Shown here piece by piece: positions 51,894-61,421 of a DNA stretch of 64,000 bases. The stretch is from contig CADAEK010000010.1 in NCBI GenBank assembly GCA_902786925.1, positions 1-64,000 on the forward strand, written 5' to 3'. Source of the stretch: an uncultured Bacteroidales bacterium. GTDB taxonomy: Bacteria > Bacteroidota > Bacteroidia > Bacteroidales > Bacteroidaceae. Numbering within the stretch: position 1 is the first letter of the stretch; the number at the start of each line of letters is the position of its first letter. Under the pieces are notes generated by a model that searched no databases, was not told where the DNA came from, and worked only from the letters and a program-made list of their open reading frames with translations. Made by a program: the position numbers and the translations under genes.

Positions 51894-53258
51894 TTAGAAA
51901 TTATAAGAGAGTCCCAACGTAAAGTATTCCTTAAACTGGAAATAACCCAATGAATCATCATAATACTTCTTGCTACGATTATCATCAAAGCGCCATAATG
52001 TGTATACTTCCGATGCAATATATTTGTTGAATTGGAACGTCAAAGAATTTTCCATTTCAGATTCTGCATACTCATATGACGTAAAATAATAGAACCGGCT
52101 CTTCCATTGCAAATTTTTCACGATTGTCATCTTTGCCACAAACTCAACACGAGAACCAAAGTCTTGCTGAAAATCCTTGTCAATCATGTTATAAGAAGCG
52201 TGGATAGACTGTTCGTCATCTCCTATATACCTCATCTTGTATGAAAATGGCAATAGAGCCAATGAAAACGAGTTGCCATTCTTGAGATTAGGCTTAAAAT
52301 CCATACCGATAGATGCATACGCATCTAATGGAGCCAAGAACTTAGAGTAGGTGCGATGGTCATTACTCTTACGTCCCGGCAAAAACTGCGTATTCCCCTG
52401 TACAGAAAGTGTATAGAACCAATTTTTTGCAGCCTTCACACCAAGCTTGGACGAAAGATAAATCTTATCATTATTGGTGATGTACCGGTGCACCGTATCA
52501 GCAGAAGTCGTCACAAATCCCAAACGAAGGTCAAGCTTGTTATCCCACTGAATATGACGTTGATCGTTATAATTTGCTTCCAAAACTATATTGGATAGCA
52601 ACGTCATGTGATTGTCACCACCCTTATACCAATTCTCCGAAAAATAGTTCTGGGTGAATTGCAATGAAGACTTACCGCTCGTAGCCCAGAAATTAGGCTT
52701 TTTAATCTGAAGTTCCACATCTACATTATCAACAACCTCCACCACATCTTTTATTTCGTCAACTTTATTATATATAGAAGTCAAATCTTCCTTCTTTGCA
52801 CCTACAACCGATACAGGGGCAATGATATGCTCCGATTCAATCTGCGAATCATAATAATGGAAAAGATCTGGCCGCATCGTATAAGTGTGAAACAAAACAT
52901 CTTCTATAGATGCATTCAGACGCTGACGATAATCAAAAAAATCAGCAGATGACAAGTCCGAATGCTGGGTTAAAGAATCCTCTATCCCAAAATGGCTCGA
53001 AAGAGCTGAACGATAATAAATACCAGGACCTATCAATTTGTAGAGATAGGGAGACAGGGTTACATCTGTAGAATCACTAGCTTTTTCCACAGCACTGTCT
53101 GCACTTCGAGCAATAGCCTTTTTATATTTCTGCACTACATCCGATGCCGTTCTTGAGTATGCGCGCACAGCCACTCTACTTCGCTGTGCCGACACAGAAA
53201 CCGCAATAACGAGCCCCAAGAAAACGCCCAAGAAGCGCAGGTTTTGAATACTATACAT
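51894..53258 (-). CDS. DUF3078 outer-membrane protein
   Basis: A 454-residue exported protein with signal peptide (ending VSVSAQ). Residues about 190-454 match DUF3078: W-rich strand blocks KPNFWATSGKSSLQFTQNYF, SENWYKGGDNHMTLLSNI and HIQWDNKLDLRLG, with alternating aromatic strands to the last residue F454. This is typical of an outer-membrane barrel ending in an aromatic. The first 170 residues form a helical periplasmic part. The family is nearly limited to Bacteroidota; its role is unknown. A TAAATTTG element on minus (53290-53283) is a candidate promoter. Confidence 0.85.
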   Translation of the reverse strand: MYSIQNLRFLGVFLGLVIAVSVSAQRSRVAVRAYSRTASDVVQKYKKAIARSADSAVEKASDSTDVTLSPYLYKLIGPGIYYRSALSSHFGIEDSLTQHSDLSSADFFDYRQRLNASIEDVLFHTYTMRPDLFHYYDSQIESEHIIAPVSVVGAKKEDLTSIYNKVDEIKDVVEVVDNVDVELQIKKPNFWATSGKSSLQFTQNYFSENWYKGGDNHMTLLSNIVLEANYNDQRHIQWDNKLDLRLGFVTTSADTVHRYITNNDKIYLSSKLGVKAAKNWFYTLSVQGNTQFLPGRKSNDHRTYSKFLAPLDAYASIGMDFKPNLKNGNSFSLALLPFSYKMRYIGDDEQSIHASYNMIDKDFQQDFGSRVEFVAKMTIVKNLQWKSRFYYFTSYEYAESEMENSLTFQFNKYIASEVYTLWRFDDNRSKKYYDDSLGYFQFKEYFTLGLSYNF

Positions 53259-53282
53259 TTAACTTTTCATCTTATTTAAGTG

Positions 53283-53290
53283 CAAATTTA
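53283..53290 (-). promoter_or_regulatory. -7 element of the DUF3078 gene
   Basis: Minus-strand TAAATTTG. The -33 side is weak. Start codon follows about 25 bases on. Confidence 0.45.
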
Positions 53291-53365
53291 GATGTTTTCG
53301 ATGATTATTCATAACAACCGCGGCATTTTCAAGGATAAAAATTTCCGTCGTTCAAGAAAAAGAGC

Positions 53366-53373
53366 TAAATTTG
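53366..53373 (+). promoter_or_regulatory. -7 element of the COX24-like mini-gene
   Basis: TAAATTTG with a poor -33 match. About 85 bases to the start codon. Confidence 0.5.
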
Positions 53374-53457
53374 CACTCCGAAATGAGTGTGTAATACACA
53401 TCTACTCACGCAACGACTATAACAAACAAATTATAAACAACTAAATTTTCAACAACT

Positions 53458-53547
53458 ATGCCAAACGGTAAGAAGAAGAAAAGACACAAGATCTCTACGC
53501 ACAAGCGTAAGAAGAGACTGAGAAAGAATCGCCACAAGAGCAAGTAA
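53458..53547 (+). CDS. 29-residue COX24/AURKAIP1-type basic protein, probable ribosomal component
   Basis: A 29-codon gene from ATG at 53458 to TAA at 53547. The product is almost all Lys, Arg and His: MPNGKKKKRHKIS, then THKRKKRLRKNRHKSK. This is the pattern of the AURKAIP1/COX24 domain (mitochondrial mS38-like) that Bacteroidota encode as a free mini-protein. Such proteins sit on the ribosome. I recall that Bacteroidota-specific small ribosomal proteins have been reported, but whether this is one of them I cannot check. It precedes rng, with a hairpin between. Confidence 0.8.
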   Translation: MPNGKKKKRHKISTHKRKKRLRKNRHKSK

Positions 53548-53586
53548 GAGTTGAGGAACTCCACTTCGCCTTGTAAGCGTCAGAAC

Positions 53587-53648
53587 AAAGAACAAACCCT
53601 GAAATGAATCATCCTCAAAAAGGGTGCATGACGAGGTTTGTTCTTTTT
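53587..53648 (+). terminator. Long-loop hairpin between the mini-gene and rng
   Basis: AAAGAACAAACC (53587-53598) is the exact reverse complement of GGTTTGTTCTTT (53635-53646), loop 36 bases, then TTCT. It ends about 40 bases before the rng start. It could be a partial terminator after the mini-gene or a control element of rng. Confidence 0.6.
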
Positions 53649-53687
53649 CTGTTTAACAAGACAACCAATCAATTAACGGTAGCAAAA

Positions 53688-55262
53688 ATGACCAGCGAAC
53701 TAATCATCGATGCACAGCCGAAGGAAGTAACCATTGCGCTGCTCGAAGACCAAAAGCTCGTTGAGTTCCAGAAGGAAGGTCAAGACAGCAAATACTCCGT
53801 AGGCAACATCTACGCCGGAAAAGTGAAGAAAATCATGCCGGCACTCAATGCATGTTTTGTCGATGTGGGTCATGAACGCGAAGCATTTCTGCACTACCAA
53901 GATTTAGGCAAGCATTTTCTCTCTTTAGAGAAATATGTGAAACAAGTGGTGAGCGACCGACGGAAGCTCGCACCGATGGCAAAGGCTGCTGGTCAGTCTG
54001 CGCTGGAGAAAGTTGGAAGCATTCAAGACGTGCTTGAACTGGGACAAGAGGTGATGGTACAAATCACCAAAGAGCCCATCAACACAAAAGGACCGCGTCT
54101 CACGGCTGAAATCTCTTTCGCCGGACGTTATCTTGTCCTGATTCCGTTTGATGACAAAGTAAATGTCAGTTCGAAAATTAAATCAAAAGAAGAACGCGCA
54201 CGTCTGAAACAGCTCATTCAGAGCATCAAGCCCCGAAACTTCGGAGTAATCGTCAGAACTGTGGCAGAAGGAAAACGTGCCGCTGAATTGAACAACGAGC
54301 TAAGCCTGCTCGTCGCTTCTTGGGACGATTGCATCGGAAAAATTCAAAAAGCTACAAGTCTGCCAGTACTTGCACACGAGGAAACTGGTCGAACTGTCTC
54401 CATGCTGCGTGACCTATTCAATCCTTCCTACGAAAACATCCATGTTAACAATGCTGAAGTTTTCAATGAAGTGAAGCGCTATGTCAGCCTTATTGCACCA
54501 GGTAAAGAGTCTATTGTCAAGCTCTACAAAGGCAATGCCCCTATCTTTGACAACTTCGGAGTGACGAAGCAAATCAAGTCGGGACTTGGGCGTACCGTCA
54601 GCTTCAAACATGGTGCCTACCTCATTATTGAGCACACAGAAGCGCTACATGTAGTCGATGTCAATTCAGGCAATCGCAACCGCGGACTTGACAACCAAGA
54701 AGAAAACGCTTTTGCTGTCAACATGGAAGCCGCAGACGAATTGGCACGCCAATTACGCTTACGCGATATGGGAGGCATCATCGTAGTCGATTTCATTGAC
54801 ATGGACAGTCCTGAGCACAACCAAAAGCTCTACGAACACATGACACAAATCATGAAGAGCGACCGTGCACGCCACAACATCTTGCCTCTGAGCAAATTCG
54901 GTTTGATGCAAATCACCCGCCAGCGCGTACGTCCTGCAATGGATGTTCATGTAGAAGAGGTCTGCCCCACTTGCTTTGGCAAGGGCACAGTGAAATCCTC
55001 CATTCTATTCGCTGACACGCTTGAGAACAAAATCGATTACATTGTCAATAATCTTGGTCAGAAGAAGTTCAAGCTCTATGTTAATCCGTACGTGGAAGCT
55101 TATCTCACCAAAGGGCTCTTTAGCCTCTACCTCCGTTGGCAGATGACCTACGGATTTGGTGTGAAGATCTATCCAAGTCAGGAATTGGGTTTCTTGCAAT
55201 ACAAGTTTATCGACCACAAGGGTAATGAGATAGACATGACAGAAGAATCGGAAACCCGATAA
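53688..55262 (+). CDS. rng: Ribonuclease G/E
   Basis: A 524-residue endoribonuclease of the RNase G/E family, short like RNase G (no long C-terminal scaffold). I chose ATG at 53688 (MTSELIIDAQPKEV), since an upstream frame to 53604 crosses the hairpin. The order is an S1 domain (about 35-110), a 5'-sensor/RNase H region, and the catalytic DNase I-like region with HVVDVNSGNRNR near 325 and GGIIVVDFIDMD near 365. The C-terminal CPTCFGKG is the Zn-link CPxCxGxG motif near 430. It matures 16S rRNA 5' ends and turns over mRNA. A strong terminator follows. Confidence 0.94.
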   Translation: MTSELIIDAQPKEVTIALLEDQKLVEFQKEGQDSKYSVGNIYAGKVKKIMPALNACFVDVGHEREAFLHYQDLGKHFLSLEKYVKQVVSDRRKLAPMAKAAGQSALEKVGSIQDVLELGQEVMVQITKEPINTKGPRLTAEISFAGRYLVLIPFDDKVNVSSKIKSKEERARLKQLIQSIKPRNFGVIVRTVAEGKRAAELNNELSLLVASWDDCIGKIQKATSLPVLAHEETGRTVSMLRDLFNPSYENIHVNNAEVFNEVKRYVSLIAPGKESIVKLYKGNAPIFDNFGVTKQIKSGLGRTVSFKHGAYLIIEHTEALHVVDVNSGNRNRGLDNQEENAFAVNMEAADELARQLRLRDMGGIIVVDFIDMDSPEHNQKLYEHMTQIMKSDRARHNILPLSKFGLMQITRQRVRPAMDVHVEEVCPTCFGKGTVKSSILFADTLENKIDYIVNNLGQKKFKLYVNPYVEAYLTKGLFSLYLRWQMTYGFGVKIYPSQELGFLQYKFIDHKGNEIDMTEESETR

Positions 55263-55323
55263 GCGACACAAAAACACAACAGCAGAACGAACTTCGCAGT
55301 TCAGAATGACACACTAACAAAAG

Positions 55324-55358
55324 AAGGGAAGGATTCACACGGATTCCTTCCCTTTTTT
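55324..55358 (+). terminator. rng terminator
   Basis: AAGGGAAGGA pairs with TCCTTCCCTT, with two more pairs past a T-T mismatch, then TTTT. Sixty bases after the stop codon. Confidence 0.88.
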
Positions 55359-55437
55359 ATCACTACACTATTCAGTACCGGCAAGTACGAATTCACCTCT
55401 TTTTTAAGAATGAGACCTATAAGACTCATTTGAGTCA

Positions 55438-56355
55438 TCACCTCACCTTCAAAAGATCGCCTGCAACAGGAATATAAGTCGCATCTTTAAAGTTCATCTT
55501 ATACAGATTCTCCAGTCGAATGCCATAGAACTGGCTGATGCTATACATCGACTCGCCCGAACGAATCTTATGCCATTGTCCTTTATACATCGAGTCAGCC
55601 TTCTTCGCCTTCTTGGCTAAGAACACATTCATGCCCACAGGAACAGGATAATCCTCGCTCGTTTCGTTGAACTTCAGCAGCTTCTTCTTTGAAATCTTCA
55701 TTTCCTTCGCTAAAGATTCCCATGTGTCACCAGAAGTAGCCACAACACACTGAATGCCGTTAACTAAGTTGACGGGCCGCTTCGCCTTCTTCACCACAGG
55801 CCCAGGAGTATAGTCGCTATTTTTCTTCTTCTTACGGAAACCGAATCGGTCCTCATCATAATCATTCAGCTCATACGTCTCAATAATGGTGATAAGCCGT
55901 TCCGCATAGGTTGGCAATGTTGCATACCCGCATGCTTTCAATCCACGCGCCCATCCTTTGTAATCCTGTGGGTCCAACGAAAACAAGCGCTGGTAACGGG
56001 GCTGTTGCAAAAACAGAGAATGGTCCTCATAACTCTCCTCTGCATTCTTGTACTTACGAAAATGTTCACCCTTCCGATCATCATCGCGAGTCACATAAGG
56101 GCCCGTCCATCCCATTCCGACTTTAATGCCAAAGTGGTTGTTTGCCTGAGTAGCCAGATAGCTGCGCCCTGCGCCACTCTCCAACAGAGCCTGCGCCAAC
56201 GTGATACTGGCAGGAATATGATGCCGGCGCATTTGGTCAATGGCAGCCTGTTTATAATTCTCGATATATTGCTGATAGGTAGAATTTCGCTGTGCAAAAG
56301 ACGTAGCAAGCACAGTCATACTGCATATAAAAGCAAAGATTCTCAAATATCTCAT
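55438..56355 (-). CDS. Exported N-acetylglucosaminidase (GH73) with LysM domains
   Basis: A 305-residue secreted peptidoglycan hydrolase. Signal peptide ends TSFAQ. Residues about 25-165 are the GH73 glucosaminidase fold, with the catalytic Glu in TLAQALLESGAGRSYLA near 59 and NNHFGIKV. A basic linker (RKKKKNSDYTPG) follows, then two LysM modules: VVATSGDTWESLAKEMKIS near 210-250, and HKIRSGESMYSISQFYGIRLENLYKMN near 260-300. LysM targets it to glycan strands. It acts in cell separation or turnover. Its promoter overlaps the stop of the upstream helicase gene. Confidence 0.9.
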   Translation of the reverse strand: MRYLRIFAFICSMTVLATSFAQRNSTYQQYIENYKQAAIDQMRRHHIPASITLAQALLESGAGRSYLATQANNHFGIKVGMGWTGPYVTRDDDRKGEHFRKYKNAEESYEDHSLFLQQPRYQRLFSLDPQDYKGWARGLKACGYATLPTYAERLITIIETYELNDYDEDRFGFRKKKKNSDYTPGPVVKKAKRPVNLVNGIQCVVATSGDTWESLAKEMKISKKKLLKFNETSEDYPVPVGMNVFLAKKAKKADSMYKGQWHKIRSGESMYSISQFYGIRLENLYKMNFKDATYIPVAGDLLKVR

Positions 56356-56384
56356 TAGAAAGCGATAAGAAACGGTTTAGGTTG

Positions 56385-56413
56385 CAAAGATAAGGAAAAA
56401 AAATTAAGACAAA
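56385..56413 (-). promoter_or_regulatory. Promoter of the GH73-LysM gene
   Basis: Read on minus: TTTG (56413-56410), 17 bases, TATCTTTG (56392-56385). It overlaps the stop codon of the helicase gene, so this gene can be transcribed alone. Confidence 0.55.
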
Positions 56414-59400
56414 TGCTTTTCCCTCGAATAATTAATGAGCTGAGCATATAAAGCATTGTTTAGCAATAGTTTTTCGTTACCAAGCACAAAAAGCTGCTTA
56501 CGCGCACGAGTGATAGCCACATTCAGCTTTCTATCCACTACCCCAGACGCCGTTTGGGTCAAATTCGAGAGCGTGTCCAGCTCATACTGCTGCGTAATAG
56601 TGGTCCCATAGATGATGATATCACGTTGAGAACCCTGATAACGCTCCACAGTATCAATAACCAGCTGAGGAGCCACATCAGGACAGAGCTTTGCTATTTC
56701 AGAACGCACAAGCGCTATTTGGCGACGGAAAGGAACTATAATGCCCAACTGCCTCAGAGAGTCAAACGGCAAATTGTTCCGCTCATACAAAGCGATGATG
56801 GCATTGACAAGCTGCGCGATGATACGTGCTTCAAGAATGTTTGCCTTGGGCAAACGGTCCTCATACGATGGCCTGGGAACATTGATAAAAGCAAAACGTT
56901 TCGTGGCAATCAACTCCTCAATAGGATTCTCCGCATCATATTGCTGATAAGGAAGCGCTTCCTGCTGGTGAGGCAATCCCACAGGAAGAAGCCGGTCCTC
57001 ATAAAAAGCATGCGAGGCAAAATCAGCAATGACCGGATGCATACGTCCCTGATGATCCAGCATGGCCACCACATCTGGAAGGTGCCGGTTCTGCTCATAT
57101 AGACGTTCAAAGAGAGAGTTGCGGCAGTTTCGCAATCCAATCGAATGCAGCAACGGAGAGGCAACAGCAGACTTCTCCTCATTTTGCACCACCACAGCAG
57201 GCAGCTGCTTGTGGTCGCCAATCATCACAAACTTGTCAATTGCAGAAGAAGTCAATATACCCAATATTTGAGGTTCCAGAATTTGGGATGCTTCATCGAA
57301 GATAGCAACATGGAAATGTTTAAGACGGAAAAGGGCCAGATGGCTATTCATGGATGCCACCGTACTGACAAAGACAGAAGCATTCCCTATCCTTTCTTTC
57401 ACCTGTTGCCTATTCATCAAGCCTCCAAGAGCACGAGAAAGCAGATGCTCTTGATACGGAAGGGCACAGGAAAGCTCACGTCCCAGCCGGATATAATCAG
57501 GTAGAGGGTCAATCGTGGAAAGCATCTGGCAAATCTCATCCACAGCACGATTCGTATAAGACAGCAGCAAGACATTGTGTCCCAATTCCAGTTGCTCCTC
57601 CACCATACGCTTCAAGGCCACAGAAGTCTTGCCGGTGCCAGGAGGTCCCATCAAGAGGAACATATCATCCCTGGTTGGCGTGCGCTGACAAAGCAAAAGG
57701 TCTCGCCGACTCTTTTCACAAGTAATCAACGAAAACAATCCACTGTAAAGACTACGGAAGTTTGCATCCACATGGTCATGTTCAAGCGCATACAAATCAT
57801 CTTTGCTAAAGACACCATTCTTCCGCTGTGCATTCTTCAGCAAGAGCCAAATACGTTCAGCGTCATACGACTCCACACTGCATCGAATCACCTCTTGCGT
57901 GGTGGCAGAATCCACATCAGAGTTTCGTTTGTAGAGAATGACAGCATCCCCAACTCGGAAATTAGGCTGACTCTCTCCTTCTTCTGTACGTTCCAGACAG
58001 ACGGCCTCCACACCATCACCCACACGAGAATCCACCCATCGAAGATTCACGAAGATGTCACCATTCTCCATCTTCGTGCTGATGTCAGCGCTCCATAGCG
58101 CAGCAAGAGAACGAGTCGAGTCTGGACGCGCGTCACACACTTTGCTCTCAAACTGCTCACGTTCGATGAATTGCAGGAAGGTGTAGAAATACTCAGCAGT
58201 CAGTTCATCCATTCCAGCCAACGCATCTGTGACAGGCTTGATTTCAGGCAAGCACCACACCGTCCAGAACTTGTCGCTGCAATCACGGTTGCGCCGCAAA
58301 GCCTGCGGAGTCAGTTTAGGCACCCACTTACGGGCTTCCCCTTCCAGCAGTCCCCTTTCCAGCGCCACAATCCCGTTGCGGATATTCATCGCACGCAGCA
58401 CCATCTCCTGAAAACTGCGCTGCTCCTGCAGATGAGGATAACGCGAATAGAGAAGATTTCCCATCACGTCCGACTGCTTGACTCCCATATTATAATAGAG
58501 AATTTCCTTGTAGAGCAGCATCTGCATCAAGTGTTCCTCCTTCGCCCGGTTGCGATACTCATCCCACTTGCCCGACTTCAGCTCTATCAGCAACTTCTTC
58601 CCCTTCTCGCCCAGGTCAATCAGCGCATCCATACGCCCCTGCAAGCCCAGCGCTTCACAAAAGAAAGAAGGCTCCACACGCACCTCCACCTGCCCATCCT
58701 GCATAGAAGGCTGGGCATAGAGTTCATTCACCACTTGCCGGATATGGTCAAACTGCAGCCGTGTGTCATCAAAGAATTTCTTGTTGATGTCCTCACAGGC
58801 ACAGATGTCAATAGCGCGGTCAGCAAACACCTTCCGCATCGACTCCAAATAATCAGCCTCAGGACTATTCAAGGCATCATCCAGAAACTGGTTGGCAAAG
58901 TCGCCCAACAACGTATAGACGGTGCTCTCCGAAGGTCTGAACTTAGCAATAAAATGATTAAACGGCGATTCGCCCCACCCTTTGATGCAGCCAGTCACGC
59001 TGGTCGTGTCCAACAGGAAATCAGGCTCAATCACAATATACAAAGGGTGATAAACACCCTCGTTGTCCATCGTGAACGAAAGCGCGTTAAACTGCATGCC
59101 TTCCTTCAGCAGCTGAGCCGCCTGCTGCGTATGCTGGTTCGCCATCACGTCCACTCGAAACAACTCCTCCGCTGGCAATTCTCGAGAACGGGCATAAATG
59201 TATGGCTCATCAATATGATCCACCACAAAACGCATCCGCTTCTGCCGCACAACATATTCCATCCGCTCGCGCGGCACAGGCAACCGCTCCACATCAGGCA
59301 GTTTCCCCACAAAGGCGTCAGGGACACGGGTATCGGTGAAATGCGCCAGCGCCTCCACAAAGATGCGCACATCCACCAGAAACGTGTGCTCATCCACCTC

Positions 59401-59664
59401 CATTCCATGATGCGCCACCTGACGGGCACGCCAGCGGAACCCATCCACCTTGTGCAAAGGATAGTTCGTCAAGCGGCACACCGCCTGCAAACGCGAAAAG
59501 AAGTCGTTATACTCAGCAGGAAGACCCTCAGTCTTCTCAATGCACACACGGTGCAAGGCATCGTAGAAATACCGATACTTCTGCCGCAGCGTCTGCTCCG
59601 AACAGAAAACCTCAACAATGTCTTGCCACACAGCGTTCATCAAGCGTCCCCCCCGATGAAACAT
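56404..59664 (-). CDS. PD-(D/E)XK nuclease and DNA2/NAM7-type helicase fusion
   Basis: About 1086 residues; ATG at 59664 overlaps the pyrD stop by one base (TGATG), and a second ATG at 59640 after GGGGGGA is an alternative. The N-terminal half carries a RecB/Cas4-like nuclease: GRMDALIDLG, then LLIELKSGK near 360, and a QMLLYKEI helix. The C-terminal half is an SF1 helicase: Walker A LMGPPGTGKTS near 670, SYTNRAVDEI, Walker B VAIFDEASQIL near 790, VERYQGSQRD and VAITRARKQLFVL near 1050. This layout resembles eukaryotic Dna2. The four Cys of an Fe-S nuclease are not clearly present. It may process replication or repair intermediates; a role in defence is possible but unsupported by neighbours. 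Confidence 0.87.
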   Translation of the reverse strand: MFHRGGRLMNAVWQDIVEVFCSEQTLRQKYRYFYDALHRVCIEKTEGLPAEYNDFFSRLQAVCRLTNYPLHKVDGFRWRARQVAHHGMEVDEHTFLVDVRIFVEALAHFTDTRVPDAFVGKLPDVERLPVPRERMEYVVRQKRMRFVVDHIDEPYIYARSRELPAEELFRVDVMANQHTQQAAQLLKEGMQFNALSFTMDNEGVYHPLYIVIEPDFLLDTTSVTGCIKGWGESPFNHFIAKFRPSESTVYTLLGDFANQFLDDALNSPEADYLESMRKVFADRAIDICACEDINKKFFDDTRLQFDHIRQVVNELYAQPSMQDGQVEVRVEPSFFCEALGLQGRMDALIDLGEKGKKLLIELKSGKWDEYRNRAKEEHLMQMLLYKEILYYNMGVKQSDVMGNLLYSRYPHLQEQRSFQEMVLRAMNIRNGIVALERGLLEGEARKWVPKLTPQALRRNRDCSDKFWTVWCLPEIKPVTDALAGMDELTAEYFYTFLQFIEREQFESKVCDARPDSTRSLAALWSADISTKMENGDIFVNLRWVDSRVGDGVEAVCLERTEEGESQPNFRVGDAVILYKRNSDVDSATTQEVIRCSVESYDAERIWLLLKNAQRKNGVFSKDDLYALEHDHVDANFRSLYSGLFSLITCEKSRRDLLLCQRTPTRDDMFLLMGPPGTGKTSVALKRMVEEQLELGHNVLLLSYTNRAVDEICQMLSTIDPLPDYIRLGRELSCALPYQEHLLSRALGGLMNRQQVKERIGNASVFVSTVASMNSHLALFRLKHFHVAIFDEASQILEPQILGILTSSAIDKFVMIGDHKQLPAVVVQNEEKSAVASPLLHSIGLRNCRNSLFERLYEQNRHLPDVVAMLDHQGRMHPVIADFASHAFYEDRLLPVGLPHQQEALPYQQYDAENPIEELIATKRFAFINVPRPSYEDRLPKANILEARIIAQLVNAIIALYERNNLPFDSLRQLGIIVPFRRQIALVRSEIAKLCPDVAPQLVIDTVERYQGSQRDIIIYGTTITQQYELDTLSNLTQTASGVVDRKLNVAITRARKQLFVLGNEKLLLNNALYAQLINYSREKHLS

Positions 59665-60575
59665 CAAGCGTTCAGTTGACCCACAATCTCTCCGACCGAC
59701 TTGCAGCCATGCTGGTCAAGCCATTCATTGATGCCGTTAGCCACCTTCACCGTCACAGCAGGATCCACAAAATTCGCCGTGCCGATTTCGATAGCAGATG
59801 CGCCAGCCAAAAGGAACTCTATAGCGTCATGCGCATTCATGATGCCGCCCAGGCCCACCACAGGGATATTTACAGCCTTAGCCACCTGCCACACACAACG
59901 CACAGCCACAGGCTTCACAGCAGGGCCCGACATGCCGCCCGTTGCAATGCTCAGCACAGGCTTGCGCTTCTCGATGTCAATCACCATACCCATCAGCGTG
60001 TTGATGAGCGACACAGCGTCAGCGCCAGCATCCTGAACCGCCAGCGCGATGTCAGCAATCGACGTCACATTTGGAGAGAGCTTCACAATCAGCGTCTTCT
60101 TATACACCTCACGCACCGCCTTCACCACAGCGGCAGCCCCTTCAGTCGTCACGCCAAAAGCCATACCCCCCTGCTTCACATTAGGGCACGAGATATTCAG
60201 CTCAATAGCAGGAATATGAGCCAGCTCATTCACGCGAGCAGCACACTCCGCATAATCCTCAGGCGACGAGCCACTCACATTCACAATCATGTTCGTCTTG
60301 ATATCCTTAATCTCAGGATAGATATGCTCACAGAAGTAATCCACGCCCTTGTTCTGCAAGCCCACACAGTTCAGCATGCCGCTTGCCGTTTCCACCATAC
60401 GCGGATAGTCATTGCCCTCACGAGCATGAAGCGTAGTGCCCTTCACAATGATGCCGCCAATATCCTCCAGATTCACGAAGTCAGCAAACTCCACACCATA
60501 ACCAAATGTGCCAGAAGCTGTCATCACGGGGTTCTTCATCGTAAGTCCCGCTATTTTTGTACTCAAGTCTGCCAT
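59664..60575 (-). CDS. pyrD: Dihydroorotate dehydrogenase, class 1B catalytic subunit
   Basis: A 303-residue FMN enzyme that oxidises dihydroorotate to orotate in pyrimidine synthesis. It begins [27 protein letters not shown]. The catalytic-loop Cys is in [15 protein letters not shown] near 127-141, Lys in [10 protein letters not shown] near 163, and the FMN phosphate site in [21 protein letters not shown] Cys base rather than Ser and the adjacent pyrK make it class 1B, which uses NAD+ through the PyrK subunit. pyrK is 3 bases upstream. Confidence 0.96.
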   Translation of the reverse strand: MADLSTKIAGLTMKNPVMTASGTFGYGVEFADFVNLEDIGGIIVKGTTLHAREGNDYPRMVETASGMLNCVGLQNKGVDYFCEHIYPEIKDIKTNMIVNVSGSSPEDYAECAARVNELAHIPAIELNISCPNVKQGGMAFGVTTEGAAAVVKAVREVYKKTLIVKLSPNVTSIADIALAVQDAGADAVSLINTLMGMVIDIEKRKPVLSIATGGMSGPAVKPVAVRCVWQVAKAVNIPVVGLGGIMNAHDAIEFLLAGASAIEIGTANFVDPAVTVKVANGINEWLDQHGCKSVGEIVGQLNA

Positions 60576-60578
60576 ACC

Positions 60579-61355
60579 TTACACCTCCCAAGTTAAATCG
60601 TCAATATCAAAAACAGGACCCTCCTTGCACACGCACACATTCCCCTTCACCGTCTTCTCCACACAGCACAGGCAAGCGCCCAATCCACAAGCCATCATAT
60701 TCTCCAGGCTCACCTCACAAGGCGTGCCCGTCGCCTTCGCATACCGAGCCACACTCACCATCATAGGCTTAGGGCCACACACCGAGATGCGGTCAAACGT
60801 CTCATTCTTCAGCAACGAGTGCTGAGTCACAAAACCCTTCTCGCCCTCCGAGCCATCCTCGGTAGTCACATACACAGGCGCAATCGCCTTAAACAGTTCC
60901 TGCTCCAGCAGGTCACTTTGGCTGCGCGCACCCAGCAAGAACACCGGCTGAGCGCCCTGCTCCTTCAGATACTTGCCATAATCCAGCAGTGGAGCCACGC
61001 CCACACCGCCTCCTACCAGCAGCACCTTCTCGCCCTGCTTCTGCACAGGCGAGAAACCATTGCCCAAAGGAAACACGAGATTGAGACAATCGCCAGCCTT
61101 CAGTTCAGCAAGCCGATGCGTGCCCTCGCCCACCTTCTTAATCAGCAGCCACAACTCATTCTTCTCTCTATCCACAAAATTGATAGAGATAGGACGACGA
61201 AGGAACGTCTGCGGACTCCCTTCCACCTTCACTTCCACAAACTGTCCGGGCAGACACTCCGGCAGCGGCTCCGTGTCTGTCAGTTTCAGCAGCACGTACA
61301 GCTCATGCGGATACTCAACGGCCTTCACCGTCAAATCCTTCACAAATTTCTTCAT
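60579..61355 (-). CDS. pyrK: Dihydroorotate dehydrogenase electron-transfer subunit
   Basis: A 258-residue FAD and [2Fe-2S] subunit that passes electrons from PyrD to NAD+. It shows the FAD block RRPISINFVD near 54-63, the NAD region LLVGGGVGVAPLLDYGKYL near 110-128, and the cluster Cys in MMACGLGACLCCVEKTV with one more in VCKEGPVFD near 244. Length is the family's norm. It is first in pyrK-pyrD-helicase; a heptad repeat block lies just upstream of it. Confidence 0.95.
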   Translation of the reverse strand: MKKFVKDLTVKAVEYPHELYVLLKLTDTEPLPECLPGQFVEVKVEGSPQTFLRRPISINFVDREKNELWLLIKKVGEGTHRLAELKAGDCLNLVFPLGNGFSPVQKQGEKVLLVGGGVGVAPLLDYGKYLKEQGAQPVFLLGARSQSDLLEQELFKAIAPVYVTTEDGSEGEKGFVTQHSLLKNETFDRISVCGPKPMMVSVARYAKATGTPCEVSLENMMACGLGACLCCVEKTVKGNVCVCKEGPVFDIDDLTWEV

Positions 61356-61421
61356 ATCTATACTATATAATGATCAGTTATTCACTATCAGCACTTGTAG
61401 CAGCGAAAGCAGAGTCAAGCA

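Noticed and set aside
56404-59664. Cas4 or other defence system from the nuclease-helicase fusion
   Set aside because: Neighbours are pyrimidine genes and a cell-wall hydrolase, with no toxin, methylase or CRISPR. It is kept only as a point for checking.
58171-59679. A 502-codon open frame on plus through the helicase gene
   Set aside because: It lies opposite the helicase, whose helicase motifs are complete. Its product is repetitive in His, Arg and Leu with no domain. It is a shadow of a codon-biased gene.
59676-61370. Long plus-strand frames over pyrD and pyrK
   Set aside because: Both sense genes have full active-site motifs; these frames lack any recognisable domain and start signals.
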